A stretch of DNA of 64,000 nt from Paraburkholderia fungorum (GCF_003610895.1 NZ_MCAS01000002.1:124001-188000); one strand, 5' to 3'. Positions 27,464 to 37,956 are shown, counted from the first letter of the stretch. Numbers and translations: made by a program. The notes: a model not told the origin generated them from the letters alone.

Positions 27464-28450
27464 TCAACCGTTCTCTCTCCTGCAAGGCAGAGCCTTACGA
27501 CCTTGCGACTGTATGAGCAGACAGTCGACGCTCTCGCCGGTTTTCACATTGCTGGCATGCCCTGCTACGCGGATATCGCCGCCGGCCATCCAGACCATGT
27601 CGGTCTGGCCTTCGCTCGAAAACGCATAGTCACCAACCGGGGCTTCCGGGTAATAGGCGTAGGCTGACCACTGCTTCAACGCAAACGCCGCGCTGTAGGT
27701 TGCCGTCATTTCCGTTGCCCTGAATCCGAAAGCGTTCGCAAGTGGGCGGCTTCCGTCACGGGCTAAATGCCACGACAACTTCCAGTCTCCGTTGTCACCT
27801 TTCATGGTTTCGGTGAACACGGGCCAGTTCATCCCGTTGATCGTTCTAGCTGTGGCAAACACACAGCCCAGAAAAACCGGTTGCGTTTCCGTCAAACTCA
27901 TTTCGGCTACCGAGCTGGCGCCCCCGCGACATTGCCACCCCTCGATTGTCTGATCCCGGCTCAGGACCACGATCAACATGTTGGCGTGCTGTCGCGAGTA
28001 CATAAGCTCGGTGATTTCCACTGCCCCGGCCATGACAGGCTTATCGCTCTGAACGAATATCGGACGTTTGTGCCAATAACCGCCGCCCAACTGCTCATAA
28101 CTTACTTTGCTACCGGCCGGAAACGTTACACCCGCGATTACGACGGGGTGCTCCGCAACAACGGTGAAGGTCCTGCCCGCCTTCCCAAGAATGGCTTGAC
28201 CACCACCCAGAACGAAAAAGCACAGCACGGGCGCGAGAAAAAACAACACGGTCAGGCCGGCACGCTTACGACTGGGGAGTCGACGAAGTCGCCAGAAAAA
28301 CACACCCGTGATCAACAGCCAGAGCGCTATAAACGCGGCAAGGTAAAGCAAAGGTTTCGGGATGCCGCCAGGGCTGCCCGTGTCAGCCAGACAGACACCC
28401 GGCAACAGAAAAAATATCGGTGAACAGATAATGCGATTGGCAGATTTCAT
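27464..28450 (-). CDS. Membrane-anchored protein of unknown function
   Basis: A 328-residue protein I do not recognise. It has a signal-like N-terminus (IFFLLPGVCLADTG), membrane helices at about 32-53 and 65-85, then a soluble domain of about 240 residues, probably periplasmic. That domain contains repeated aromatic patterns and Cys in WQCRGG, FLGCVF, VDCLLI and the C-terminal LPCRRENG, so disulfides are plausible. Base composition looks less GC-rich than its neighbours. It is divergent from the LprI-like gene across 189 bases, suggesting a paired accessory unit, perhaps acquired. No function proposed. Confidence 0.65.
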   Translation of the reverse strand: MKSANRIICSPIFFLLPGVCLADTGSPGGIPKPLLYLAAFIALWLLITGVFFWRLRRLPSRKRAGLTVLFFLAPVLCFFVLGGGQAILGKAGRTFTVVAEHPVVIAGVTFPAGSKVSYEQLGGGYWHKRPIFVQSDKPVMAGAVEITELMYSRQHANMLIVVLSRDQTIEGWQCRGGASSVAEMSLTETQPVFLGCVFATARTINGMNWPVFTETMKGDNGDWKLSWHLARDGSRPLANAFGFRATEMTATYSAAFALKQWSAYAYYPEAPVGDYAFSSEGQTDMVWMAGGDIRVAGHASNVKTGESVDCLLIQSQGRKALPCRRENG

Positions 28451-28639
28451 CAGTGTCGATTCGCTTTTTATTTTTCTGAGCGGTTTAGTATTTCATAGCA
28501 TTCTAAATGCCCCATGCACCTGGTCCTATTCGCGCAGAAGCGAGAATGCCAATATATTTCCGGAGAATGCAAACCGAGGCCAGGCTAACATGATGGCTTT
28601 CGTCCTATACCCTTGGCCTGGCGCTGAAGGGATAACAGA

Positions 28640-29671
28640 ATGAAGCCACTCTCTATGCGGTTTGCGCCTCTCGTCATTGCCGCCCCGCTCCTTCTGATGG
28701 GTGCTGTCTCTGCCAGCGCAGGATCCTGGGCCGATGGAAAATCCGATCCGTCATTCGCAAAATCGATGCAGATCTGCAAATCCGTGGAGACGGTGGACAT
28801 TGACGAACCCACTTCGCCGGACAAAGCGATCCCGTGCGATTCCGAGGCGCTATATTACGGTATCGGCATGAAGGCCGACCCGGCCGCGGCCCGGCGTTGC
28901 GCTGCACGTGAGGCCGAGCGGGCCGACGCAAATGAGGTTCCTTTCGGGGGCAACAGTTTGCTCATGATGATGTATGCCAATGGTGTCGGTGTGAAGCGCG
29001 ACCTTAACCGCGCCATTGCGCTTGCGTGCCAGCTCGATGGTGCGGATGCCGAAATGGACGGCCGCGTCCAGCATCTGGCCAGGTTGCGTGCCGAAGGGTG
29101 GACAGGCAACAATTTCAGCGTGTGCGACGACGCAACGAGCGGATTGCTCGCCGGCATTTGCGAGGCTCATGCCTCTCGCATCGAGAATATTCGACGCAAG
29201 CAGACAATCACAGCGCTCTCCAAAGATTGGAGCGCGCCGCAGAAGGCCGCACTCGCTCGGCTCCAGACAGCCTCTGCGACCTACGCGAATGCCGTTGCGG
29301 ACAACGAAGTGGATCTAAGCGGCACGCTTCGCGCGGCTCTGCAGATCGACGCGACGGACGCAGTCAATAAGACCTTCCAGAACGATCTGCACCAACTCGT
29401 CAACGGCAAGCTCAAGAAGTTCTCGATACCACAACTTGCGCAGTCGGATGCCATTCTGAACACGACCTACCAGAAAGTCATGCACACGAAGGACTTCTCC
29501 TATGGCACCGTCAAGCAAAGCGGTATTCGCGACACCCAGCGCGCATGGCTCGCCTATCGGGATGCTTTCACGACCTTCGTTGCCGAGGCGTTTCCGGATC
29601 GCTCGGCCGATGACATTAAAGGTGCGCTCACGGTTGAACGCACCGCTGCACTACGCGAGTTTTTGCCGTAA
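28640..29671 (+). CDS. LprI-domain (DUF1311) secreted protein
   Basis: A 343-residue exported protein. A signal peptide ends near ASAGS (about 29). A Sel1-like piece, MMMYANGVGVKRDLNRAIALAC (about 111-132), is followed by a C-terminal DUF1311/LprI region: LAQSDAILNTTYQKVM, then SGIRDTQRAWLAYRDAFTTFVAEAFP. Proteins with this domain include the mycobacterial lysozyme inhibitor LprI, so defence of the cell wall against host or rival lysozymes is one possibility, though the family is broad. Start at 28640 has AAGGG upstream. Divergent from the unknown membrane protein. Confidence 0.8.
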   Translation: MKPLSMRFAPLVIAAPLLLMGAVSASAGSWADGKSDPSFAKSMQICKSVETVDIDEPTSPDKAIPCDSEALYYGIGMKADPAAARRCAAREAERADANEVPFGGNSLLMMMYANGVGVKRDLNRAIALACQLDGADAEMDGRVQHLARLRAEGWTGNNFSVCDDATSGLLAGICEAHASRIENIRRKQTITALSKDWSAPQKAALARLQTASATYANAVADNEVDLSGTLRAALQIDATDAVNKTFQNDLHQLVNGKLKKFSIPQLAQSDAILNTTYQKVMHTKDFSYGTVKQSGIRDTQRAWLAYRDAFTTFVAEAFPDRSADDIKGALTVERTAALREFLP

Positions 29672-29735
29672 TGCCGGGCGCAGATGAGATGTGAACCCGG
29701 CCTATCGCCGATAGTGGAACAAAAAGGAGAGCGTC

Positions 29736-30002
29736 ATGCCTCGTGGCCACCTCGCCATGCGCGGCACCGGCAGCCCACGCCTTAGCGATAACCAGATTGC
29801 GTCAGAAGCCGTGAGGCGGCTATCCTGGGACGCGGCCGTCCCCAAAGATACGGTGAAAGTAAAAGTCGTCCACGGCAGGGTCACCTTGCGAGGTGTACTC
29901 CAGAACGCCCATCAGAAAACCGCGGCACTCGAAGACGTATCCCGCCTGTTCGGCGTCGCCAGCATCTCCGACCGAACCCGGATCAAATCCACCTGGCGCT
30001 AA
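29736..30002 (+). CDS. BON-domain protein
   Basis: An 88-residue single-BON-domain protein: IASEAVRRLSWDAAVPKDTV, then VKVVHGRVTLRGVLQNAHQK and a closing hydrophobic strand. AAAAAGGAG precedes the start. BON domains bind phospholipid or occur in stress proteins such as OsmY; this one has no signal peptide, so it is probably cytoplasmic. Its stop overlaps the stop of the convergent ackA-like gene. In several proteobacteria such small BON proteins sit with phosphoketolase and stress genes; a stress-linked role is inference. Confidence 0.85.
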   Translation: MPRGHLAMRGTGSPRLSDNQIASEAVRRLSWDAAVPKDTVKVKVVHGRVTLRGVLQNAHQKTAALEDVSRLFGVASISDRTRIKSTWR

Positions 30003-31150
30003 CCGGCCTGCATCAACGCCCGGCAATGCCGTGCAATCTGTTTTTCCTCCTCGGTGTGAATCGCCCTCACCTTACCCGCCGGATCGCCCTCCACTAAGCC
30101 CATGAAAGCCAGTCCATCGCACACGCGCCTGCGAATCTCCGTGCTGTGCTCGCCGATCCCGCCCGTCAACACCAGCAAATCGATCCCGCCCAACAAAGCC
30201 GCATACGCGCCGATCGTCTTGCGCACGGCGGTGGCAAATACATCCAGCGCGAGCGACGCACTTGCGTCTCCCGTCGCGGCGCGTTTCTCCAGCGCCTGCA
30301 TATCGCTCTCGCCATCGGTATAACCGGCGAGGCCGCTCTGGCGATTCAGCAGCGTCTCCAGCGCATCGGCATCGAGTTGCTCCACCCGCATCAGATACAA
30401 CAGCACGCCCGGATCGAGATCGCCGCTGCGCGTACCCATCGGCACCCCGCCGGTAGGCGTCAGACCCATCGACGTATCGACCGATTTACCGTCCTGCAGC
30501 GCGCACAGACTCGACCCGTTGCCCAGATGCGCGAACACCGCTCGCGGCGGCAGATCGGCGCCCAGCCGCGTGACCAGCGATTCATACGACAGCCCATGGA
30601 AACCGTAGCGAATCACGCCCGCATCCACATAGCGGCGCGGTAATGCAAGCTGCGCCGCGCGCGGCGGCAGTGTGGAATGAAACGCGGTATCGAAGCAGAT
30701 GAAATGCCGCGCGTCGCCGAAGATCGTCGACGCCTCGTCGATCAAGGCGAGCGCCGGTGGAATATGCAGAGGTGCAAAGTGCACCGCGTCCTGCAAGCGC
30801 TGCCGAACTTCAGGCGTCAGCCGCTGGTGCATGCGCAGATGCGGACCGCCATGCACCACCCGGTGCCCCACCGCCGCGGGCCGTCCATGCTGATGCTCCG
30901 TGAGTACGCGCGCGAGCACCTGCAAAGCCTCGGTCTGCGACTCCAGCACACGTTCCTGTTGTGCCAGCACGCTGCCGTCGGGCGCCTTGATCCGCAGACT
31001 GCCGTCGTTGCGCCCGATCCCTTCCGCACTGCCGGTCAGCAGCAACGATTCATCGCCGTCCGCATGTGTAAACAGCCCGAACTTCAGCGAAGACGAGCCG
31101 CTGTTCAGCACCAGAATCGTTTGCGGCAAGGGGGAGTCCTCAGTGTGCAT
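29999..31150 (-). CDS. ackA: Acetate kinase
   Basis: A 383-residue cytoplasmic kinase that interconverts acetyl-phosphate plus ADP with acetate plus ATP. Signature pieces: ILVLNSGSSSLKFGLF near 12-27, AAVGHRVVHGG (about 95-105), FDTAFHSTLPP and VFAHLGNGSSLCAL, then GLTPTGGVPMGTRSGDLDPG. It starts 12 bases after the phosphoketolase gene, so the two act in series: phosphoketolase makes acetyl-phosphate and AckA harvests ATP from it. Slightly shorter than the approximately 400 residues of E. coli AckA, as is usual in phosphoketolase-linked copies. Confidence 0.93.
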   Translation of the reverse strand: MHTEDSPLPQTILVLNSGSSSLKFGLFTHADGDESLLLTGSAEGIGRNDGSLRIKAPDGSVLAQQERVLESQTEALQVLARVLTEHQHGRPAAVGHRVVHGGPHLRMHQRLTPEVRQRLQDAVHFAPLHIPPALALIDEASTIFGDARHFICFDTAFHSTLPPRAAQLALPRRYVDAGVIRYGFHGLSYESLVTRLGADLPPRAVFAHLGNGSSLCALQDGKSVDTSMGLTPTGGVPMGTRSGDLDPGVLLYLMRVEQLDADALETLLNRQSGLAGYTDGESDMQALEKRAATGDASASLALDVFATAVRKTIGAYAALLGGIDLLVLTGGIGEHSTEIRRRVCDGLAFMGLVEGDPAGKVRAIHTEEEKQIARHCRALMQAG

Positions 31151-31162
31151 GGCCAGCCTCGC

Positions 31163-33547
31163 TCAACCTTTCCACGTCCAGTTGCGGATCTCTTCCTTAT
31201 CGATACCCTCGGTATGCGCATACGCCAGATGCTCGATGATCTGCCCACGCAGCCATTCCTTCGCGTGATCGCCGACGCCGCGCAAAGCCGGCACGCGATC
31301 GATCACGTCGATCGCCAGCGAGAACCGGTCGACCTGGTTGATGATCGCCAGTTCGAGCGGCGTGTTGATGTTGCCTTTCTCGCGATAGCCGTGCACGTGC
31401 AGATTGTCGTGATTGGTCCGGCTGTACGTGAGCTTGTGCACCAGCGACGGATACGAATGGAAGTTGAAAATCACCGGTTTGCCGGTGGTGAACAATGAAT
31501 CGAAATCGCGGCTCGACAGGCCATGCGGATGCGCATGATCGGGCATCAGGCGGAACAGATCGACCACGTTGACGAAGCGGATTTTCAGGTTCGGGAAGTG
31601 CTCCTTCAGAATCTGCACGGCGGCGAGCGCTTCCATGGTTGCGATGTCTCCCGCGCAGGCCATCACCACGTCCGGTTCGACGCCCTGATCCGTCGACGCC
31701 CAATCCCAGATGCCGATGCCCTTGGTGCAATGCGTAACCGCCGATTCCATGTCGAGATACTGCAAATGCGGTTGCTTGTCGGCAACGATCACATTGACGT
31801 AATCGCGTGAACGCAAGCAGTGGTCGGCGACGCTCAGCAGACAATTCGCGTCCGGCGGCAGATAGATACGCACCACGTCCGGGCTTTTGTTGGTCACGAC
31901 GTCGAGAAAGCCCGGGTCCTGGTGCGTAAAACCGTTGTGATCCTGGCGCCATACCAGCGAGGTGATCAACAGGTTGATCGACGGCACCGGTTGCCGCCAG
32001 CCGAGATCGCACTTCGCTTTCTCCAGCCACTTGGCATGCTGGTTGAACATCGAATCGATCACATGGACGAACGCTTCATAGGTGGCGAGCAGTCCGTGCC
32101 GCCCGGTCAGCACGTAACCCTCGAACCAGCCTTCGAGCGTATGCTCGCTGAGCATTTCCATCACGCGGCCATCCACCGCGAGTTCGCCGCCGTCGGCGTC
32201 GCTGGCCAGCGTTTGCGCCAGCCAGGTCTTCTCCGAGGCCTGATAGATGGCCGTCAACTTGTTGCTGGCGGTTTCGTCGGGGCCGAAGACGCGGAAGTTC
32301 GTCATGTTGTTGCGCATCACGTCGCGCAGCAGCGTGCCGAGCACCTCTGTCGGCGATGTGTACGAGCCGGCGGGCTTTTTCACCGCCACCGCATAGTCGC
32401 GAAATGGCGGGATGTCGAGCGTTTTGCACAGCAAGCCGCCGTTCGCATGCGGATTGGCGCTGATGCGGCGCGTGCCTTCAGGGGCGAGTTCGCGCAGTTC
32501 CTCGACCAGACGCCCTGCTTCGTCGAATAACGATTCCGGCTCATAACTGCGCAGCCAGTTCTCGACGAGCTTCAGGCTCTTGCTGTTGGTGACCGGATCG
32601 AGCACCGGCACCTGGTGCGCGCGCCACGAGCCTTCCACTTGATGACCGTCGACCTCCTTCGGTCCGGTCCAGCCTTTCGGCGAACGCAGCACGATCATCG
32701 GCCAGCGCGGCCGCGTTGCGTCGTTGGACTCGCGCGCATGCTGCTGGATCGCGCGGATTTCGCCGACGCATTGTTCGAGCGTCGCGGCCATCTGCTGATG
32801 CATGGTGTCCGGATCGTCGCCTTCGACGAAATATGGCTTGTGGCCGTAGCCGGTCAGCAAGGCTTCGAGTTCTTCACGGGGAATTCGCGCGAGGATCGTC
32901 GGGTTGGCGATCTTGTAGCCGTTCAGATGCAGAACCGGCAGCACCGCGCCATCGCGAATCGGGTTGAGAAACTTGTTCGAGTGCCACGAGGTGGCCAGCG
33001 GCCCGGTTTCCGCCTCGCCGTCACCGATCATCACGGCGACGATCAGGTCGGGGTTGTCGAACGCGGCGCCGTAGCCGTGCGACAGGCTATAGCCGAGTTC
33101 GCCGCCCTCATGAATCGAACCGGGCGTTTCGGGCGTGCAATGCGAACCGATGCCGCCAGGAAACGAGAACTGCCGGAAGAAGCGCCGCATGCCGGCTTCG
33201 TCTTCGCTGCGGTCAGGATAGATTTCCGAGTAGTGGCCCTCGAGGTAGCAGTGGGCCAGCGTGGCGGGCGCGCCGTGGCCAGGGCCTGCCAGATAGATCA
33301 CGTTCAGATCGAGCTTCCTGATCAGCCGGTTCAGATGTACCAGCAGAAAGCTCTGCCCCGGATCGGAACCCCAATGGCCCAGCAGACGGTTCTTGATGTG
33401 TTCGGGTTTGAGCGGTTCGCGCAGTAGCGGGTTGTCGCGCAGGTAGATCATGCCGGCGCTGAGGTAGTTGCAGGCGCGCCAGTAGCGGTCCATCTTGCGC
33501 AGCGTATCGGAATCTAGTGTTGTCGGACGGGCGGTTGCTTCGGCCAT
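31163..33547 (-). CDS. xfp: Phosphoketolase (xylulose-5-/fructose-6-phosphate)
   Basis: A 794-residue thiamine-diphosphate enzyme that cleaves xylulose-5-phosphate or fructose-6-phosphate with phosphate to acetyl-phosphate and glyceraldehyde-3-phosphate or erythrose-4-phosphate. The cofactor motif [20 protein letters not shown] (about 174-193) and the family segments [17 protein letters not shown] and [14 protein letters not shown] are clear. Length is typical. CAAGGAGTGA precedes the ATG. It heads an operon with ackA. Together with transketolase, 6-phosphogluconate dehydrogenase and aldolase nearby, it would let pentose or hexose phosphates bypass lower glycolysis. Confidence 0.95.
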   Translation of the reverse strand: MAEATARPTTLDSDTLRKMDRYWRACNYLSAGMIYLRDNPLLREPLKPEHIKNRLLGHWGSDPGQSFLLVHLNRLIRKLDLNVIYLAGPGHGAPATLAHCYLEGHYSEIYPDRSEDEAGMRRFFRQFSFPGGIGSHCTPETPGSIHEGGELGYSLSHGYGAAFDNPDLIVAVMIGDGEAETGPLATSWHSNKFLNPIRDGAVLPVLHLNGYKIANPTILARIPREELEALLTGYGHKPYFVEGDDPDTMHQQMAATLEQCVGEIRAIQQHARESNDATRPRWPMIVLRSPKGWTGPKEVDGHQVEGSWRAHQVPVLDPVTNSKSLKLVENWLRSYEPESLFDEAGRLVEELRELAPEGTRRISANPHANGGLLCKTLDIPPFRDYAVAVKKPAGSYTSPTEVLGTLLRDVMRNNMTNFRVFGPDETASNKLTAIYQASEKTWLAQTLASDADGGELAVDGRVMEMLSEHTLEGWFEGYVLTGRHGLLATYEAFVHVIDSMFNQHAKWLEKAKCDLGWRQPVPSINLLITSLVWRQDHNGFTHQDPGFLDVVTNKSPDVVRIYLPPDANCLLSVADHCLRSRDYVNVIVADKQPHLQYLDMESAVTHCTKGIGIWDWASTDQGVEPDVVMACAGDIATMEALAAVQILKEHFPNLKIRFVNVVDLFRLMPDHAHPHGLSSRDFDSLFTTGKPVIFNFHSYPSLVHKLTYSRTNHDNLHVHGYREKGNINTPLELAIINQVDRFSLAIDVIDRVPALRGVGDHAKEWLRGQIIEHLAYAHTEGIDKEEIRNWTWKG

Positions 33548-34020
33548 GGCGTCACTCCTTGAAAAGGACTGTCAGGCAGGTTAGCGGGTGCTGCGGCGTT
33601 GTGCGTGACACGGCCAGTGGAGAAAAACCTGTAACGCCGGACGCTCTGTCATGCGTTGACATAACACAGGCGTAGCGGCAGAGATCCGTTGCCTGAGGCT
33701 TTCGGGACATGGCCGGGAATCGTCAGGGGTGTGACAGGAAGCGCGCGTCATGGTTCGACGCGATTGTCCCAAGCTTGATCTTGCGACGGGTGTGCGTCGC
33801 TTTCGTGTCGGCGCGCGCGGTTAGCCTCATGTGCCCGATTGGCCGCCGTGTCTGGCGGGCGTGGGGCTGTTTGGCCGCTGGCGCGGCGCAGGCAGCCGGT
33901 CTTGCGCTAGACTTTAAGCGCACATTAAGTGAAGGCGTTTAAGCTCCTGATGCTAAATGCGCTACGGCGAACCGCATCTGGTGCGTCCTGTCCTGCTCGC
34001 CCCTCATCCAAACGGCCACC
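33548..34020. other. Intergenic region upstream of phosphoketolase
   Basis: About 470 bases with no supported gene. It must contain the xfp promoter on the minus strand. I see no strong inverted repeat. Confidence 0.5.
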
Positions 34021-34146
34021 ATGTCGACACCCAGCCGCCTCAAAACGCCTCTGATTCTTGTTCTCTCGCTCGTGCTGTTGTGCGCCGGCGTGGCCGTTCT
34101 GGTCGGCGTGTTCGGCTTGCTGGTCAAGCTGTTCGGTCATGGCTAG
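34021..34146 (+). CDS. Small single-TM protein (41 residues)
   Basis: A short frame starting ATG at 34021 and ending TAG at 34146. The product opens MSTPSRLKTP and then has one uninterrupted hydrophobic helix of about 25 residues (ILVLSLVLLCAGVAVLVGVF and onward), ending KLFGHG: a basic N-terminus plus a single membrane span. No clear ribosome-binding site is visible and no family is recognised. It may be a genuine small membrane protein or chance. Confidence 0.35.
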   Translation: MSTPSRLKTPLILVLSLVLLCAGVAVLVGVFGLLVKLFGHG

Positions 34147-34269
34147 CGCGCACTCAATCGTTGCTCGCAGCACAAAATACCTACCCTGACCGATTTCACG
34201 GCGCTGCCGCCATGCTGCGCCGTCAAGATCGAAAAATGTGCCGTTGAAGGGCAAAAACGCGCAGAAAAC

Positions 34270-34974
34270 CTACGCACCCCCTGCCGTTCCGCTGCTCAGC
34301 AACATATCGATGTCGATATCGGCCAGCTCCCCAATTCTCTCGATCGTCACATCCGCGGGAGGATTGCTGGAGATCTCTTTCGGATCGAAAGCATAATGCC
34401 CCTGGCGAGGAAAAACCGTCGTTAGCCTTTCCCCCCACGCCTTCTTCATGGCCGTCAGGATCCGTAGCTTGTCGTCCACCATCACGTACTGCCGGGCGGG
34501 ATAACATTCCATCACCTGATCGAGCATCTGCTCCTTATGGATATAGATCAGAACCCGTCCCTCGACCTCTTCCCATAAGCCCGAACGGGCAATCTTGCGC
34601 GGCTGGAACACCACGTCGCCGTCGGACAGGATCACCGCCGGACCGCGCTTTGAAACGTGCCTGATCGCATCCAGCGCCCCCGGGTACAGCCGGTTTGCAA
34701 ACGGATAGTCGATCAGAAACGACGACATCAGCAACAGCCGCGTGTCCCGTGGATGCTCCTGCCGATAGCGCTGCAAGGCTCCAAGATAATCGGCATAGCC
34801 CAGCTCGGCGCGCAAATCTTCAAAAATTTCCCAGTACCGCACGCTGTTCTGCTCGCCGAACGCCTGCATCATGTGCGCGCGCAAATCCGCCAGCACATGA
34901 TCGTTGTCCAGCAAGGTGTTATCGCAGTCGAACAGAAACACGACATCGTGAGGCGTGGTGTTAGTGGTTTCCAT
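34270..34974 (-). CDS. HAD-superfamily hydrolase
   Basis: A 234-residue Rossmann-like phosphatase. Motif I is FLFDCDNTLLDND with Asp16 and Asp18 as nucleophile and acid; motif II is VILSDGDVVFQPRK, and motif III includes YVMVDDKLRIL. GGGAG precedes the start. It lies 15 bases downstream of the 6-phosphogluconate dehydrogenase gene on the same strand, so it may dephosphorylate a sugar phosphate or damaged metabolite from that pathway. The substrate is not predictable from sequence. Confidence 0.85.
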   Translation of the reverse strand: METTNTTPHDVVFLFDCDNTLLDNDHVLADLRAHMMQAFGEQNSVRYWEIFEDLRAELGYADYLGALQRYRQEHPRDTRLLLMSSFLIDYPFANRLYPGALDAIRHVSKRGPAVILSDGDVVFQPRKIARSGLWEEVEGRVLIYIHKEQMLDQVMECYPARQYVMVDDKLRILTAMKKAWGERLTTVFPRQGHYAFDPKEISSNPPADVTIERIGELADIDIDMLLSSGTAGGA

Positions 34975-34989
34975 TGCGGCTCCCGTGAA

Positions 34990-36027
34990 TTAGCGTCTGG
35001 TCCCGTCGGCCGGCGTGGCCGCTTTTTCGACGTGGCCGCCGAAATCGTGCCGCATGGCCGACAACACCCGGTTCGCAAAATCCGCCTCGCCGCGCGAGCT
35101 GAAACGCGCGAACAGCGCCGCGCTCAGCACCGGCGTCGGCACGCCTTCATCGATCGCCGCCGCCACGGTCCAGCGCCCCTCGCCCGAATCCGATACGCGT
35201 CCTGCGTAGCTTTGCAGATCGGCGTCGCTGACGAGCGATCCGGCTATCAGGTCCAGCAGCCATGAACCGATCACGCTGCCGCGCCGCCATACCTCGGTGA
35301 CCTCGGCAAGATTCAGCTCGTACTGGTAAAGCTCGGGACGGCGCAGCGGCGATGTTTCGGCATCGACCTCACGCGCGTGTTTGCCGGCGTCGGCATGGCG
35401 CAGAATGTTCAGGCCTTCGGCATAGGCGGCCATCATGCCGTATTCGATGCCGTTATGAACCATCTTCACAAAATGCCCCGCGCCCTGCGGACCGCAATGC
35501 AGGAAACCCTGATCGGCCGTGCCGGCGCCGGCTGTACGGCCCGGCGTGGCGGGCGCTGCGCCCGCACCCGGGGCGAGCGTCGAGAAAATGGGTTCAAGCC
35601 GCTTCACGACTTCGGCCTCGCCGCCGATCATCAGGCAATAGCCGCGCTCACGTCCCGCGACGCCGCCGCTGGTGCCGACATCGACATAGTGGAGCTGGCG
35701 CTTCGCCAGGTCGGCGCCGCGGCGAATGTCGTCGTGGTAATAGGAGTTGCCGCCGTCGATCACGATGTCGCCAGGTTCGAGCAAGGGCACGAGCTTATCG
35801 AGCGTCTGGTCGACCACCGCGGCGGGCACCATCAGCCACACCGCGCGCGGTTTTTGCAGTTGCGCGACCAGGTCTTCGAGCGAGGTTGCACCCGCAATGC
35901 CCTCCTGCTTCAGCTTGTCCACCGCGGCCGGCTGCACATCGTAAGCGATGCATTGCTGAGCGCCCTTCGTCAGGCGGCGCACCATGTCAGCGCCCATGCG
36001 TCCCAATCCAATCATGCCTAGCTGCAT
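34990..36027 (-). CDS. gnd: 6-phosphogluconate dehydrogenase, decarboxylating (short, NAD-type)
   Basis: A 345-residue enzyme converting 6-phosphogluconate to ribulose-5-phosphate. The dinucleotide motif MIGLGRMGADMVRRL (about 5-19), the family segments DIVIDGGNSYYHDD and VGTSGGVAGRERGYCLMIGG, and the catalytic GHFVKMVHNGIEYGMM are present. This is the short class (about 300-345 residues), often NAD-preferring, rather than the 470-residue GndA. It heads an operon with the HAD hydrolase. Its product feeds transketolase and phosphoketolase, both encoded in this window. Confidence 0.93.
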   Translation of the reverse strand: MQLGMIGLGRMGADMVRRLTKGAQQCIAYDVQPAAVDKLKQEGIAGATSLEDLVAQLQKPRAVWLMVPAAVVDQTLDKLVPLLEPGDIVIDGGNSYYHDDIRRGADLAKRQLHYVDVGTSGGVAGRERGYCLMIGGEAEVVKRLEPIFSTLAPGAGAAPATPGRTAGAGTADQGFLHCGPQGAGHFVKMVHNGIEYGMMAAYAEGLNILRHADAGKHAREVDAETSPLRRPELYQYELNLAEVTEVWRRGSVIGSWLLDLIAGSLVSDADLQSYAGRVSDSGEGRWTVAAAIDEGVPTPVLSAALFARFSSRGEADFANRVLSAMRHDFGGHVEKAATPADGTRR

Positions 36028-36456
36028 ATCTCGCTCCGTAAAGTGTCTCGTTGCGCGTTTCAGTCTGGTTCGGCGTGCTGGGGTCTTGCCGCGCGTTTCA
36101 TCCGCGGCAAGCGGCTCTTTTCACTGTACTCACTGTAGTTGCGTTTTACGTGATCCGACGGACACACGGTAGCAGCCTTGGATCGTCCGCGCAGTGAATC
36201 GGGCATCCCGCGTGCGTGAAACGACGATACGCTTCTTTGCAGAGGTTTTGCGCAGCCTGAAGTTCCGGAAGTGCGACGATAAGTGCCGTAGTCGCGATGC
36301 CGGCTTCGATTTAGCCAACTACCCTCTTACACTTTCATTGGGCGCCAAGGCGGGATGTTCTCGCGACCGCCGCCGTGGCGCACTGGACTACCTTGGGGCG
36401 AGGCGGCGCGTGTCTGACATGTCGGCGCGCGAGCCGGGAGCGGCGAGCCGGGAACC
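36028..36456. other. Non-coding gap between gnd and sugar exporter genes
   Basis: About 430 bases without a supported gene; presumably holds the gnd promoter and the 3' end of the MFS transcript. I saw no notable repeat or terminator. Confidence 0.45.
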
Positions 36457-37818
36457 TTAACGCCGCCGTTCCTGAATCTTTCTGACCTGCGTGCGCGCAA
36501 AGCGCTGCACCGCGCGCCACATTTGCGGATAGCGATAACCCGGCACGGCGAACAGCACCAACGCGCAGAGCGCCAGCAAACCGCAGAACAGGAACGTGCC
36601 GCGATAGCTGAACGCCTCCACCAGCAAACCGGACAACACGCCGGAGAGAATCGAGCCGACCCGCGCCGCATTGAAGAACAATGCGGTCGCGCGTCCGGGT
36701 GACTGCGGCATCAGGTCCTGCACATAGGTCATGCCGAGGCACGAGGTCACCGCGACGACGAACGCGTTGAGTATCTGCATCGGGATCAGCACGTGGACGT
36801 TGCCCGCCAGCGACATCGCAATGAAATACACGGCGTGAACCGCCGCGCAGGCGGCCAGCCAGTTGGGCTTGTGCAACGACGACGACTTCGCGCCGAGCGC
36901 GAGCATCATCGGTATCTCCATCAGGGCGCCGAGCCCGAGCATGACCGACACGTCGAGATGCGTGCCGTCCAGACCGCGCACGATGTAAAGCGGCAGCACG
37001 ATCATCGTCGCGTTCGCGGCAAGGCCGAGCAAGGTGAGCGCGGCCACGGCACGGCGAATGTCGTTCGGCGAGGCGACGCCCGGCAGATCTTCGTGCGCGT
37101 CTTCGCCGGGCGCGGTCAGCGGCGGCACCGTGATCGAGGCCGACGGTTCCGAGGCGGTGTCTTCCACGGTGTGATCGCCCAGATGGCCCTGCGGCTCGCG
37201 CATACGCCAGACAATGCTCGCGCAGGCCGCGAAACTGGCCGCCGCGAACAGGAAGAGCCCGTAGAAGCCGGCGCCCGCGAGCACCAGCGCGCCCACCGAA
37301 GGGCCGAACACCCACGCCGCCGACAGGATGGTCCGCAAGGTCGCGCTGGCGAAGGCGCGCTCCGCGGCGTTGGCTACCGGCAGCGCCGCGCGGCTGAACG
37401 AAAAGACCAGCGACATGGCCGAACCGCCCGCGCCGATAAAAACAATGCCGACCACCAGCAACAGCCGGTAGTCACGCACCACGCATAAGCACAGATAACC
37501 CAGCGTCGTGGCCACGAGCGCTGCCAGCAACAGTGGCCGGTGCCGCCCGCTCGCATCGCTCCAGCGGCCGGCGAAGGTGCTGGCGAGCACCCCGCTGGCG
37601 GCGATCAGCGTCATGAAAATGCCGAGCTTGAGCGGCGTCATGCCGGCGCGTTCCACGCCGAATAGCGACAGATAGGGAGCGGTGAACGACATCGCCACAC
37701 CGAGCATGAGGGTGGCGGCGGCCAGCGGCTTGAAGCCAGAGATGTGCAGCAGGTCGAAAAAGCGGGAGGTTTTCAACACAAGTGGCGGTGGGTCAGGGAA
37801 AACGAGTTCGCGGCGCAC
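36457..37818 (-). CDS. MFS sugar efflux transporter, SetA-like
   Basis: A 453-residue inner-membrane carrier with about 12 predicted helices. The first half opens LAAATLMLGVAMSFTAPYLS and has GRWSDASGRHRP as the MFS loop 2-3 motif. The two halves are joined by an acidic loop (about 225-255). The pattern fits the SetA/SetB sugar efflux group, which exports glucose-like sugars and relieves sugar-phosphate stress. The frame begins at a GTG; an internal start near residue 14 is possible because no good ribosome-binding site marks either. The neighbourhood of sugar-phosphate enzymes supports the role but does not prove it. Confidence 0.8.
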   Translation of the reverse strand: MRRELVFPDPPPLVLKTSRFFDLLHISGFKPLAAATLMLGVAMSFTAPYLSLFGVERAGMTPLKLGIFMTLIAASGVLASTFAGRWSDASGRHRPLLLAALVATTLGYLCLCVVRDYRLLLVVGIVFIGAGGSAMSLVFSFSRAALPVANAAERAFASATLRTILSAAWVFGPSVGALVLAGAGFYGLFLFAAASFAACASIVWRMREPQGHLGDHTVEDTASEPSASITVPPLTAPGEDAHEDLPGVASPNDIRRAVAALTLLGLAANATMIVLPLYIVRGLDGTHLDVSVMLGLGALMEIPMMLALGAKSSSLHKPNWLAACAAVHAVYFIAMSLAGNVHVLIPMQILNAFVVAVTSCLGMTYVQDLMPQSPGRATALFFNAARVGSILSGVLSGLLVEAFSYRGTFLFCGLLALCALVLFAVPGYRYPQMWRAVQRFARTQVRKIQERRR

Positions 37819-37956
37819 AATGCAAAGCGCTGACTTCGTGGCCGGAACAACCGGGGCATTATCGGCCTGGCTTGCGGGAACGTAAACCTGCGCCCCTGCA
37901 TCCCATATTTGGGTTGCGCACTCGCCGTTGCGGAAAAACCGCCGCCGTGAACGCTG

